64,000 nt of DNA from Algibacter luteus (GCF_900141715.1 NZ_FQYK01000006.1:62001-126000), one strand, 5' to 3'. Positions 26,039 to 34,858 are shown, counted from the stretch's first letter. A program made the numbers and translations. Notes: generated by a model not told the origin, from the letters alone.

Positions 26039-26131
26039 ATTAAACAGTTAATTTAAACTACTATAAATTTTTTCGATGTAAATTTAGAAGTCAAGCTTCG
26101 AATGCGCCAACAATATATTTAACGCGAAAAC

Positions 26132-26175
26132 CCTTACTTCGGTTTTATTTGCTTTATATCTAGGTTTTAGCTTTG
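26132..26175 (+). promoter_or_regulatory. 44-bp shared upstream motif, copy 2
   Basis: CCTTACTTCGG, a T-rich stretch, ATCTAGG and TTTAGCTTT; 38 of 44 positions equal the copy at 22352-22395. It ends about 50 nt before the DUF5723 gene. In this copy AAAACC just upstream and GGTTTT inside it could pair. The gap between the T9SS gene and the DUF5723 gene holds only this motif and the orphan sorting domain. Confidence 0.5.
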
Positions 26176-26226
26176 AAAAAATTTAATTATTTAGATTGTT
26201 GCAGCTATTAACCAACCAATTAAAAA

Positions 26227-27552
26227 ATGAAGAAATTAAAACTATTAATTACGCTATTGCTTTTTAGTACCATTTTAACAAATTTAAAAGCCCAAAGCTA
26301 TGTTGGGTTTGCTGTTGATAATTACTCAGGTGTTCATTCCTTAATTTCTAACCCCTCAAACGTCGTAGATTCTCGACTTAAAGCTGATATTAATATAATT
26401 TCTGTGAGTGCTTTTGGAGGGAGTGATTATTTTGGTATCGACGTTAGCAATATAATTAAATCTGAAGGCAGTATTGATATTGAATCTGATACTGAAAAAT
26501 TCCCATCTGATGCCAATAACTTTTTTTTAAATGCTGATGTTTTAGGTCCTTCCTTTATGTTTAACCTGTCACCAAAAAGTAGTATAGGTGTTGTTAGTAG
26601 AGTAAGAGCCTTTTTCAATTTGAATAACATTAGCGGTGAGTTGTACGAAAACATATCTGATAATTTTGATATTGGTGAAGATTTTGATTTTAATTCTGAA
26701 AACTTAACTGGTACCATTCATGCTTGGGCAGAAGTCGGATTAGTATACGGGCGCATTTTAGTTGATAATGAAAACAGCTTCCTTAAAGGAGGTGTCACTT
26801 TAAAATATTTACAAGGTGCTGGCGGTGTGTTTTTAAACAGCCCAAACTTTACGGGACAGTATAATGCAACTAATGAAACTTTAACTACTACTGGAGAATT
26901 GCAATATGGTATTAGTCAAGATTTTGATAACAGTGACATCGACTTTTCAAACTTAACTGCTGGTTTCGGTGCAGATGTTGGGTTTACTTATGAATTTAGA
27001 CCAAATGTGGATCTTGATTCTGTAACTAGAAAACACAACAAATACAAGTTAAAAATTGGAGCTTCAATAACAGATATAGGCTCTATTGATTACAAGGAAA
27101 GTGTTGTCACAACCTACGATTTAAATGCTACAGCCGATGCTTCAACTTTCAATGAAGACACTGAAGAATTTTTAGATAATAATTATACCAGTAGCGAAGA
27201 AACCATTGCACAAAAAATTAATTTACCAACTGCTTTTCACTTTTTAGCAGATTATCACATAATGAATAAACTTTATATTAGTTTACAGACTAATTTATCG
27301 TTGGTTAAAAAGAATTCAACCCACAGCAATAATATCATTAACTCTGTAACATTGGCTCCTCGATTAGAAACAAAATGGTTTAGTTTATACTCGCCTGTAA
27401 GCTTTAGAGAATATGGTGATTTTGCATGGGGTGCAGGCTTAAGATTTGGCCCATTAATGATTGGTTCTGGCTCTATGTTATCAAACTTACTTTCAGACTC
27501 ATCAAAAACCACAGACGCCTATATTGGGCTAAAAATTCCATTATATCAATAA
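26227..27552 (+). CDS. DUF5723-like outer membrane protein
   Basis: A 441-residue protein with a signal peptide ending LKAQ (about residue 22). The mature part starts SYVGFAVDNYSGVHSLISNPSNV, resembling the plug/hatch entry of FadL-like and DUF5723 barrels of Bacteroidota, followed by many amphipathic strands (VGLVYGRIL, LKGGVTLKYLQGAG, GFGADVGFTYEF) and a last strand TDAYIGLKIPLY. It is probably an outer-membrane barrel of unknown cargo. The 44-bp shared motif lies upstream. Confidence 0.75.
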   Translation: MKKLKLLITLLLFSTILTNLKAQSYVGFAVDNYSGVHSLISNPSNVVDSRLKADINIISVSAFGGSDYFGIDVSNIIKSEGSIDIESDTEKFPSDANNFFLNADVLGPSFMFNLSPKSSIGVVSRVRAFFNLNNISGELYENISDNFDIGEDFDFNSENLTGTIHAWAEVGLVYGRILVDNENSFLKGGVTLKYLQGAGGVFLNSPNFTGQYNATNETLTTTGELQYGISQDFDNSDIDFSNLTAGFGADVGFTYEFRPNVDLDSVTRKHNKYKLKIGASITDIGSIDYKESVVTTYDLNATADASTFNEDTEEFLDNNYTSSEETIAQKINLPTAFHFLADYHIMNKLYISLQTNLSLVKKNSTHSNNIINSVTLAPRLETKWFSLYSPVSFREYGDFAWGAGLRFGPLMIGSGSMLSNLLSDSSKTTDAYIGLKIPLYQ

Positions 27553-27855
27553 TAATCCATTTATAGATTTCTTAAAATCCATAATTAGTTTAAAGAAAAC
27601 ATAACATTGGACAGCAAACGATTTTAGTTTAAATAATTCATCAAATGAAACACCTGGAAAATTATTAAATCAAACTTGAGTTACTTGTGAAAGTGAGGCT
27701 CATTCAATACTCTGTTTTATAAAACTTTAAGAAGTAAATAATAATTAAAAACCAAGAATAAAAGCAAGCCATTTCAATGAGTTAATAAATTATTGATTTT
27801 TGACGCAACCATTTTTAAAAGATTGCATCTAGTATATACTAAACCAAACTAAAAA
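27553..27855. other. Intergenic region, no gene seen
   Basis: About 300 bp of AT-rich DNA between the DUF5723 gene and a 28-codon reading frame. Reading frames are only a few codons long, and no hairpin terminator or promoter match stands out. Confidence 0.5.
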
Positions 27856-27942
27856 ATGAATATTTTATTAATTGTTTGCGCTCTCGTAATAGTCAATCTA
27901 ATTTTATTAGTTTTTAGTGTAAACAACAAAACAGAACCTTAA
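27856..27942 (+). CDS. Possible 28-residue single-helix membrane peptide
   Basis: ATG-started frame of 28 codons: MNILLIVCALVIVNLILLVF then a polar tail SVNNKTEP. It would be a single membrane helix with a short outside tail. Its last codons lie in the left arm of an imperfect hairpin, AACAAAACAGAA pairing with TTCTGCTTTTGTT (about 27924-27963), which could terminate the transcript. The size alone does not prove coding. Confidence 0.4.
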   Translation: MNILLIVCALVIVNLILLVFSVNNKTEP

Positions 27943-27980
27943 AAAAGATTCTGCTTTTGTTATTCCATTTATTTCAATAT

Positions 27981-30020
27981 TTAATTTACCTCTGGTAAAA
28001 AGCTATATTGCTCGCTGTAGTTTAGCATTTGTCCAGCAAATGTTTCTTGTTGCGTTACTTTTACATCTGTAATTTCACCTTCATCATTTTTTTCTGCAAC
28101 TAATACAGGGTTGACAAAACCGCTATAAGGTGCCGATGTGAATTGCTTGTTTCGTTCTAAAACTTCAGCATGTATGGCTTGATCTACTTTCACGCCGTAA
28201 CCTTCAACCAATTCCTCAACTGCTGCATAATCGCCCTCAGATTTTATGCGTTGGGTTTCTCTTAATAATTGACCGAAAAGTTCATGGAGTTTTTCATAAT
28301 CGTTAATATTAAAATAGGTTTTGCCATCTCGGGTTACTTTTTCTATGACATTATCTTTTAGCCCCTTTTCATAAACCCAAGCAGAAATCCATTGTCTGTT
28401 TCGCATGTGAGCTTCTTCAACATCATCACCTAGATTTAAACGAATTAACTGCATCATCAATCCATTACGGATGTACCCATCATAAGTAGCTTTTCCAACC
28501 GCTTTCCAGTCATCAACCAGTCCTAATTCTTGCAGTTTTGGGTTATACAAATAATATAATGCCACTAAATCTGCTCGTCCTTCTTCTAACGTGGAAGCGT
28601 AATTTTTTAGCGTTTCTTTAGTTTCGCCAACACCAGGATTTAACTGACCCGATGCATGACCAATCACTTCGTGTAATGCTGTGTGTAACTTGTCTCCTGA
28701 CTGACCATATTTTTCTTCCAATTCAAATTCTTCATCATCATTTACAAATTCTTTTAATCGTCCGGAGCTTGAAGCATTATTATAAGCATTGGTTATATTT
28801 CCTAATGAAACCGATTTACTACCTACAGCAGCACGAATCCAGTTGGCGTTTGGTAAATTCACGCCAATAGGTGTACTTGGTGAAGCATCTCCAGCTTCTC
28901 CAGCTACATTAACCACCTTATAAGTTACACCCACAACGTTTTTCTTTTTATGAGCGTCCATTAATGTAGAATTGTCTTCAAACCATTGTGCATTATCAGA
29001 CAACACCTTCATTTTCTGTGACATATCAAAATCATTAATTTGTACGATATTTTCATAAGAACCTCTGTATCCTAAAGGGTCATTATACACTTCTATAAAA
29101 CTATTGATGTAATCAATATTACCTTCTGTTGCTGCTGTCCAAGCAACATTGTAATCATCCCAAGTTTGTAAATCACCAGTTTTGTAATAATCTATTAACA
29201 GCCCAAGAGCATTTCCTTGCGCTTCATTTTCTGCCACACCTTTTGCAAATTCTAGCCATTTTACAATTTCATCAATGGCTTGCCCGTAAAGTCCGCCCGA
29301 CTTATACACACGCTCTTTTAAAACACCGTTTTCTTTTACTAGTTGTGAGTTTAAACCAAAAGATAAAGGCTTTTTAGGGTCTGGAGATTTTTTTGCTTTA
29401 TAAAATGTTTCAACATCTGCATTGGTAACATTGGGTCCGTAAAAATTCACAGCAGAAAGTGCTACATTATCTACACCTTTAGCTTGATTAACCTTTTTAG
29501 CATCTTCGTTATTAAAAATAACATCAAAGGCTTCACCTTTTAAGGTTGTTTTAGTTGAAGTTAATAACTCCTTCAAATAATCTGAAGAAAATTCGGGTTT
29601 TAACTTGTCATTTGAATAGTGGTGGTGAATTCCATTACTAAACCAAACACGCTTTAAATACGTCTCAAAAGCCTTCCAATTTTCCGAAGTTTTATCACCA
29701 TCAAAATTCGTATAGATGTTTTCTAAAGCTTTTCTTATGGTTAAATTATGTCTGTAATTTTGATCCCACATAATATCTCTTCCTGATAATCCTGCCTGAA
29801 CCAAATAATAAACTAATTTTTTCTCCTTAATTGTAAGTTGCTCCCAACCAGGAACTTGGTATCTTAATATTTTAATATCAGCGAACTGCTCAACGTTATG
29901 ATCAAACGCTACAGATTCTTTTGATGCCAAAATATCACTATCTTTTTGAGATTTCTCATTACCACAGGAGAACAAAATTGTGGCAACAAATAATAAATTT
30001 AATATAGATTTTAGTTTCAT
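27981..30020 (-). CDS. M49-family metallopeptidase (dipeptidyl peptidase III-like), lipoprotein
   Basis: A 679-residue protein with a lipoprotein signal (LFSC, Cys19). The M49 zinc motif HExxxH is present as HEVIGHASG with His450, Glu451 and His455, and the second motif as EEGRAD with Glu479/Glu480, the classic spacing of about 25 residues. M49 enzymes release dipeptides from oligopeptide N-termini; the lipidated form should act in the periplasm or at the outer membrane. Such Bacteroidota proteins are sometimes labelled dihydrofolate reductase, which the motifs do not support. It stands alone, divergent from the GyrI-like gene. Confidence 0.92.
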   Translation of the reverse strand: MKLKSILNLLFVATILFSCGNEKSQKDSDILASKESVAFDHNVEQFADIKILRYQVPGWEQLTIKEKKLVYYLVQAGLSGRDIMWDQNYRHNLTIRKALENIYTNFDGDKTSENWKAFETYLKRVWFSNGIHHHYSNDKLKPEFSSDYLKELLTSTKTTLKGEAFDVIFNNEDAKKVNQAKGVDNVALSAVNFYGPNVTNADVETFYKAKKSPDPKKPLSFGLNSQLVKENGVLKERVYKSGGLYGQAIDEIVKWLEFAKGVAENEAQGNALGLLIDYYKTGDLQTWDDYNVAWTAATEGNIDYINSFIEVYNDPLGYRGSYENIVQINDFDMSQKMKVLSDNAQWFEDNSTLMDAHKKKNVVGVTYKVVNVAGEAGDASPSTPIGVNLPNANWIRAAVGSKSVSLGNITNAYNNASSSGRLKEFVNDDEEFELEEKYGQSGDKLHTALHEVIGHASGQLNPGVGETKETLKNYASTLEEGRADLVALYYLYNPKLQELGLVDDWKAVGKATYDGYIRNGLMMQLIRLNLGDDVEEAHMRNRQWISAWVYEKGLKDNVIEKVTRDGKTYFNINDYEKLHELFGQLLRETQRIKSEGDYAAVEELVEGYGVKVDQAIHAEVLERNKQFTSAPYSGFVNPVLVAEKNDEGEITDVKVTQQETFAGQMLNYSEQYSFLPEVN

Positions 30021-30171
30021 TGTGATTAAATATGTTTTAAATTATAAATAAAAAAACGCTTAAAAAAGCTCTTAAATTATTGATAATACGAAAATATTAC
30101 GTTTTAAATATTAATTATCTATTATCAACACAACAAATGTAATAATTTATTAATCGAAAATTAAAAATGAT

Positions 30172-30179
30172 TATCTTTG
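30172..30179 (+). promoter_or_regulatory. Promoter -7 box TATCTTTG for the SRPBCC/GyrI-fluC run
   Basis: A perfect TAnnTTTG match 26 nt before the ATG at 30206, in the divergent gap behind the M49 peptidase. Confidence 0.55.
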
Positions 30180-30205
30180 ATTTGTAAATAATCAAACAAA
30201 AAATA

Positions 30206-31225
30206 ATGAAAGCTCTCAAATACATTTTATTCTTATTACTCATAGTTATAATTGGTGTAGCTATATATATTGCAATTCAACCTAACGAGTTTGAAGTGAG
30301 CAGAACTAGAACGATAAAAGCACCTGCACCAGTTATTTATAACAATGTCATTGATTTTAAAAACTGGGAAGCTTGGTCGTCTTGGGTGGAAGCAGATCCA
30401 GATATGCAAATAATGCTTTCTGATCAAACTCAAGGTGTTGATGGTTCTTATTCATGGGAAGATAAGGATGGCGTAGGTACGATGAAAAATATTGCTACAA
30501 CTCCAAATAAATCCATCACACAACAAATGCAATTTGCCGATTTTCCACCTTCTGATATTTCTTGGGAGTTTAATCCAAATGAAGACCAGACAACAGATGT
30601 TACCTGGACCATTTCAGGAAAAGATTTACCGTTTGGATTTAAGGCCTTTGCAACCTTTACTGGAGGTATGGAAAAACAAATTGCACCACATTACGAGCGT
30701 AGTTTAGAGAAATTAGATAGTATTGTTGTTGCCGATATGAAAAAATTTAGTGTTACCGTTGATGGTGTTACCGAACATAGCGGTGGGTTTTATATATACA
30801 ACACTGTATCGTGTAAAATCCCAGATATGCCAGCAAATATCGAAAAAATGATGCCTAAATTAGGTGCATATGCCATTGACAATAATATTAAGATGGCTGG
30901 AGCTCCTTTTAATTATTATCATAAGTGGGATGAAGAAAATAATACAACCATGTTCTCATGTTGTATCCCAACCATTAGTAAAATTATTTCAACTGAACCC
31001 GATATTCTAACTGGTCAGTTAAAGCCATTTAAAGCACTTAAAACAACTTTAAAAGGTGATTATTCTAATTTAAAAGAAGCTTGGGAAGTTGCTATGAAAT
31101 ATATTGAGGATAATAATTTAGTACAAGATGAAAATGGTCCTGCTCTTGAAGTGTACACGAACGATCCTATGCAACATCCAAATCCTGCCGATTGGACAAC
31201 CGAAATTTATTTGGCATTAAAGTAA
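30206..31225 (+). CDS. SRPBCC-domain protein with GyrI-like C-terminal domain
   Basis: A 339-residue protein. An N-terminal membrane anchor (about 5-23) is followed by a START/SRPBCC polyketide-cyclase-like domain (VSRTRTIKAPAPVIYNNVIDFKNWEAWSSWVEADP, excerpt; about 32-180) and a GyrI-like/AraC effector-binding domain (about 195-339, ending PNPADWTTEIYLALK). Both folds bind hydrophobic small molecules. The start codon of fluC overlaps its stop (TAATG), so the genes are translationally coupled. Function unknown. Confidence 0.85.
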   Translation: MKALKYILFLLLIVIIGVAIYIAIQPNEFEVSRTRTIKAPAPVIYNNVIDFKNWEAWSSWVEADPDMQIMLSDQTQGVDGSYSWEDKDGVGTMKNIATTPNKSITQQMQFADFPPSDISWEFNPNEDQTTDVTWTISGKDLPFGFKAFATFTGGMEKQIAPHYERSLEKLDSIVVADMKKFSVTVDGVTEHSGGFYIYNTVSCKIPDMPANIEKMMPKLGAYAIDNNIKMAGAPFNYYHKWDEENNTTMFSCCIPTISKIISTEPDILTGQLKPFKALKTTLKGDYSNLKEAWEVAMKYIEDNNLVQDENGPALEVYTNDPMQHPNPADWTTEIYLALK

Positions 31226-31590
31226 TGAAGCAACTGTTTTTAGTTTTTGTTGGTGGCGGATTTGGAAGTGTGTTACGATTTATACTCGGGAAATATTTAA
31301 ACAACGCTGAAAACAGCTTACCATATGGTACTTTTTTAGCCAATATAATAGGAAGTTTACTTATAGGTATTATTCTCGGTTTAGCGGCTAAAAACAATAC
31401 CTTATCACAAAGTCAATCCTTACTTTTAGCTACGGGTTTTTGCGGCGGTTTTACAACCTTTTCAACTTTCGCTTATGAGAATCATATCTTTTTAAAATCT
31501 GGCGATTTTACAAATTTTGCCATATATACCATAGCTAGTTTCGTTATCGGTTTTTTAGCAGTTTTTCTAGGAATCTTTTTAGTGAAATAA
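31225..31590 (+). CDS. fluC: Fluoride ion channel FluC (CrcB)
   Basis: A 121-residue protein of four membrane helices starting MKQLFLVFVGGGFGS at the ATG that overlaps the preceding stop. Family motifs are GGGFGSVLRF near the N-terminus, PYGTFLANIIGSLLIG with the conserved Asn, and GFCGGFTTFSTF with the Phe box and sodium-site residues. It exports fluoride as an antiparallel dimer. No fluoride riboswitch can be expected in front of it because it is embedded in an operon. The YdeI-type gene starts 3 nt after its stop. Confidence 0.95.
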   Translation: MKQLFLVFVGGGFGSVLRFILGKYLNNAENSLPYGTFLANIIGSLLIGIILGLAAKNNTLSQSQSLLLATGFCGGFTTFSTFAYENHIFLKSGDFTNFAIYTIASFVIGFLAVFLGIFLVK

Positions 31591-31593
31591 AAA

Positions 31594-32229
31594 ATGAATG
31601 CAAAAGTAGATACATTTTTAGCTAACCTCAAAACTTGGCAAGAAGAGTTGACACGATTACGAGAACTTATTCTTGATTGCGGTTTAACTGAAGATTTTAA
31701 ATGGATGCACCCTTGCTACACTGACAATGGTAAGAATGTGATTTTAATTCACGGTTTTAAAGATTATTGTGCCCTACTTTTCAATAAAGGTGCCTTGTTA
31801 AGTGATGAAAAAGGCATTTTAGTACAACAAACAGAAAACACACAATCTGCAAGACAATTAAGATTTACAAACCTTAATGACATTGAGAAACAAAAGTCCG
31901 TTATTAAATCTTATATTTTTGAAGCCATAGAAGTTGAAAAAATGGGTCTAAAAGTAAAGATGAAAACAACTTCTGAATTTGAAACTCCAGATGAATTAGA
32001 GCAGATATTTGAAACAAATTCATCTTTTAAAAATGCTTTTTATAAATTATCTGAAGGCAGACAGCGCGGTTACCTATTACATTTTACTAAACCAAAACAA
32101 TCTAAAACTAGAATTTCAAGAATTGAAAAAAACATCAAAAGAATAATTGATGGTTATGGTTTAAATGATTGCACTTGTGGCTTATCCAAACGAAAACCGA
32201 ATTGCGACGGTTCCCATAAATTTATTTGA
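31594..32229 (+). CDS. YdeI/DUF1801-type protein with C-terminal CDGSH iron-sulfur motif
   Basis: A 211-residue protein. Residues about 1-115 match the DUF1801/YdhG-like domain (WQEELTRLRELILDCGLTEDFKWMHPCYT). Residues about 125-185 match the YdeI/OmpD-associated helical tail. The last 20 residues hold an exact CDGSH signature, C-x-C-x2-S-x3-P-x-C-D-G-S-H, using Cys193, Cys195, Cys204 and His208, the ligand set of 2Fe-2S mitoNEET-type clusters. The rest of a CDGSH fold is missing, so cluster binding would need a dimer or other support. It lies directly downstream of fluC and converges with the DUF1684 gene 4 nt on. Confidence 0.8.
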   Translation: MNAKVDTFLANLKTWQEELTRLRELILDCGLTEDFKWMHPCYTDNGKNVILIHGFKDYCALLFNKGALLSDEKGILVQQTENTQSARQLRFTNLNDIEKQKSVIKSYIFEAIEVEKMGLKVKMKTTSEFETPDELEQIFETNSSFKNAFYKLSEGRQRGYLLHFTKPKQSKTRISRIEKNIKRIIDGYGLNDCTCGLSKRKPNCDGSHKFI

Positions 32230-32233
32230 AACC

Positions 32234-32839
32234 CTATTTTTTAGAAAAAGCTTTTACTCCCGCTTCAATTCTAGTTTTTAAATAATTTTTTCTTGGAACT
32301 AACGGACAAGAATATTTATCATTATAAGCGCAATACGGATTATAAGCTTGGTTAAAATCAATTATCATAGTTTCGCCCTCAGGTATTCTGGCATCAACAT
32401 ACCTACCTCCACCATAACTTTCTAAACCGTTGGTTTCATCTAAAAAAGGTAAAAACAAATAATCTTCATAACCTTCTTTGGTGATTACTTCTTGATTTTG
32501 ATAAATATTTAAAGTAAAAGATTCGCCTTTCAAATTAAAAGATAACTCACCATATTTCACATAAATGGGTCTTCTTGAAGTTGTCGTTTTCATTTTAAAG
32601 GGTTTTTCATTTGGTGTTCTTTTAAAACTGGCTTCAACAACATAAAGCGAATCAAACTTAAAAAAATCTAATCCTTCAAATTGTTTTCTATCCTTATCTT
32701 TTAAAGGAGATTGTGAGGCATCCTTATATTTTGCGTTAAGCTCTTTTTGAAACTTGGTTTCCCCTTTTAACGCTCTTTTTTTTTGTGCGCAACTCAACAG
32801 TGAAATGAATAGAATACTAATAAAAATTGCATTTTTCAT
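32234..32839 (-). CDS. DUF1684 lipoprotein
   Basis: A 201-residue protein with a lipoprotein signal (LLSC, Cys17). DUF1684 hallmarks are the strand pair MIIDFNQAYNPYCAYNDKYSCPLVPRKNYL (excerpt), with two cysteines, and GGRYVDARIPEG. The family is widespread in Bacteroidota and its function is not established. The upstream DUF4252 gene ends at the first base of this start codon region, so the two overlap by one base and are probably translationally coupled. Confidence 0.88.
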   Translation of the reverse strand: MKNAIFISILFISLLSCAQKKRALKGETKFQKELNAKYKDASQSPLKDKDRKQFEGLDFFKFDSLYVVEASFKRTPNEKPFKMKTTTSRRPIYVKYGELSFNLKGESFTLNIYQNQEVITKEGYEDYLFLPFLDETNGLESYGGGRYVDARIPEGETMIIDFNQAYNPYCAYNDKYSCPLVPRKNYLKTRIEAGVKAFSKK

Positions 32840-33366
32840 TAATTTTCTGGATTAAATGATGGATTAAGATTGGTATTATAATTTTGTATTAAATCGTTTG
32901 AAAATGTATTAAAAGTCTCTTCATCAGCAAACATTTTGATTTTTTCAGGATCAAAATTTCCTTGCAAATAAAAAGCTGTTGTCTCAGTTGGATTACTATT
33001 AAAAATAATGGCATCGGTAACGACAACTCCCGATTCACGCACAGAAATAATTCGAGTATTATCAAGCTCATTTTTTCTAAATACATCTGTAAATCCATTA
33101 TTTGTAACGACACTCATTTCTGCAATTAAGTTTTGTCGCTTTATATTATCAACCTTCTCGAATTTTATGTATTTGAAATCTGAAATATTTCCAATGGCAT
33201 GTTTTACTTCGGGAGAAATATTACCTAAAACAGCTTTCATGAAATTGGGCACTTGAAACGATGTTGTGCCTATATCTGCTTTATGGTTATCATAAAAACT
33301 TTGAAAACTACTACTACAAGAAACCAGCAAAAAGCTGATTAATAATGCTAAACCAAATCGCTTCAT
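32839..33366 (-). CDS. DUF4252 lipoprotein
   Basis: A 175-residue protein from the ATG at 33366; the longer in-frame start would put ten non-signal residues ahead of a clean lipoprotein signal (MKRFGLALLISFLLVSC, Cys17). The mature protein has the DUF4252 pattern: DFKYIKFEKVDN, then VVTDAIIFNSNPTETTAFYLQGNFDPEKI. Function unknown. It is the first gene of a two-gene lipoprotein operon with the DUF1684 gene. Confidence 0.85.
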   Translation of the reverse strand: MKRFGLALLISFLLVSCSSSFQSFYDNHKADIGTTSFQVPNFMKAVLGNISPEVKHAIGNISDFKYIKFEKVDNIKRQNLIAEMSVVTNNGFTDVFRKNELDNTRIISVRESGVVVTDAIIFNSNPTETTAFYLQGNFDPEKIKMFADEETFNTFSNDLIQNYNTNLNPSFNPEN

Positions 33367-33413
33367 ATTATAGAAATTATCAATGTAAAAATACAAGTTA
33401 AATTTATTTTACC

Positions 33414-33421
33414 TAGATTTG
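33414..33421 (+). promoter_or_regulatory. Promoter-like TAGATTTG ahead of an orphan terminator
   Basis: A perfect TAnnTTTG match on the plus strand, with no gene start until 33638. The next structure downstream is the terminator at 33552-33582. Together they bracket about 160 nt. Confidence 0.35.
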
Positions 33422-33447
33422 ATTCACGAAAAGAAATAAAATGTTAA

Positions 33448-33552
33448 ATAACGTCAGAATTTATAGAAAGCAATGGACCTCTTGTATTAAGGCAAGAAGC
33501 TGGACTTTTTATATATTATGGTGATATGATTATAAATTATTACAATATGTAA
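33448..33552 (+). pseudogene. Possible gene remnant or small RNA between promoter-like box and terminator
   Basis: A start-less open frame of about 34 codons reads EFIESNGPLVLRQEAGLFIYYGD then MIINYYNM and stops at TAA (33550-33552), directly before a strong terminator. The composition looks protein-like rather than random, but no family is recognised. An alternative frame with an ATG at 33441 (27 codons) has unusual Trp content and is less convincing. Either a decayed gene or a transcribed RNA of about 160 nt is possible. Confidence 0.35.
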
Positions 33553-33586
33553 AAGTCCGACTTCACCGTCGGACTTTTTATTTTTA
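33552..33586 (+). terminator. Strong intrinsic terminator without a gene in front
   Basis: AAAAGTCCGAC pairs perfectly with GTCGGACTTTT around a TTCACC loop and is followed by a T-rich run. It is one of the strongest hairpins in the window, yet the divergent gap between the DUF4252 gene and the MFS gene has no annotated plus-strand gene before it. Confidence 0.85.
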
Positions 33587-33637
33587 AAGACATTACGAAT
33601 TCAATTTTAATATGCAGTTTCGCACCAATTAAAACCA

Positions 33638-34846
33638 ATGAAAAAATTATTCAACAATTATCTTGATACATTTAAAGGACTTTCAAAAGAAGTATGGTGG
33701 CTTGCTTTAATTACATTAATTAATAGAGCCGGTACTATGGTCATTCCTTTTTTATCATTATATCTTACTGAAGATTTAAACTTTTCTTTAAGTAATGTTG
33801 GTACGCTTATGGTTTGTTTTGGTCTGGGTTCAGTTTCTGGTTCATGGTTAGGAGGTAAATTAACCGATACTATTGGCTACTACAAAGTTATGGTAAGAAG
33901 TCTTTTAAGCACGGGCGTTTTATTTATAGCGCTTCAGTTTTTAGATACTTTTTACGCCTTATGCTTTGGTATTTTTTTAGTGATGTTGGTTGCAGATATG
34001 TTTCGTCCTGCCATGTTTGTGGCTTTAAGTGCTTATAGCAAACCCGAAAATAAAACACGAAGTGTAACGCTTATAAGGTTAGCAATAAACTTAGGTTTTT
34101 CAGCGGGTCCTGCAATTGGTGGAATTATTATTACTACTATGGGATACGGCGGCTTATTTTGGGTAGATGGTATAACATGCATACTGGCAACAGTAGTTTT
34201 AATAATGGTATTAAATCCTAAAAAATCTACAGTACTCGATGATATTTTGGTGACTAATCCTGTTTCTGCATATAATGATAAAGCATTCACAATATTTTTG
34301 ATAGCCATGTTTTTATTCGGTGTTATATTTTTACAATACTTCTCTACAATGCCTATTTATTACCGAGAAATTCATGTTTTATCAGAACTTGAAATTGGGC
34401 TACTTCTTGGTGCCAATGGATTTTTTATTTTTTTATTAGAAATGCCTTTAATAAAGTGGCTAGAAAATAGCAGACTGTCGAAAACCGAACTCATGCTCAT
34501 AGGTGCAACCCTAACGACATCAAGTTTTATAATTTTAAATTATACAACTTGGTCTGGTATTTTAATTGTTGGTATGTTTTTAATGACCATAGGCGAAATG
34601 ATTGCTTTTCCTTTCTCCAATGCTTTTGCAATGGAACGCGCTAAAAAAGGAAATCAAGGGGAATATATGGCTCTTTATTCCATCGCGTTTTCAATGGCAC
34701 ATATTTTCGGACACAAGGCAGGTATGCAAATGGTTGATGGTTTCGGATTTGATAATACTTGGTATATGATTACCATTATAGGTGGCTTTTGCATGCTGTT
34801 ACTTCTTATTTTGAGGAGTCATTTAAAATTAAAGAAAAGCTTTTAA
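33638..34846 (+). CDS. MFS transporter
   Basis: A 402-residue protein with about 12 hydrophobic segments. The loop between helices 2 and 3 reads LGGKLTDTIGYYKVM, a G-x-L-x-D-x-x-G-[RK] MFS signature variant. It resembles drug/proton antiporters of the MdtG/YdeE kind, but the substrate is not readable. The VOC gene starts 12 nt after its stop on the same strand. Confidence 0.9.
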   Translation: MKKLFNNYLDTFKGLSKEVWWLALITLINRAGTMVIPFLSLYLTEDLNFSLSNVGTLMVCFGLGSVSGSWLGGKLTDTIGYYKVMVRSLLSTGVLFIALQFLDTFYALCFGIFLVMLVADMFRPAMFVALSAYSKPENKTRSVTLIRLAINLGFSAGPAIGGIIITTMGYGGLFWVDGITCILATVVLIMVLNPKKSTVLDDILVTNPVSAYNDKAFTIFLIAMFLFGVIFLQYFSTMPIYYREIHVLSELEIGLLLGANGFFIFLLEMPLIKWLENSRLSKTELMLIGATLTTSSFIILNYTTWSGILIVGMFLMTIGEMIAFPFSNAFAMERAKKGNQGEYMALYSIAFSMAHIFGHKAGMQMVDGFGFDNTWYMITIIGGFCMLLLLILRSHLKLKKSF

Positions 34847-34858
34847 AATTCTTTGTTT

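Noticed and set aside
33441-33524. 27-codon ATG frame before the orphan terminator
   Set aside because: Trp- and Arg-rich with no protein-like pattern; the start-less overlapping frame reads more like real protein.
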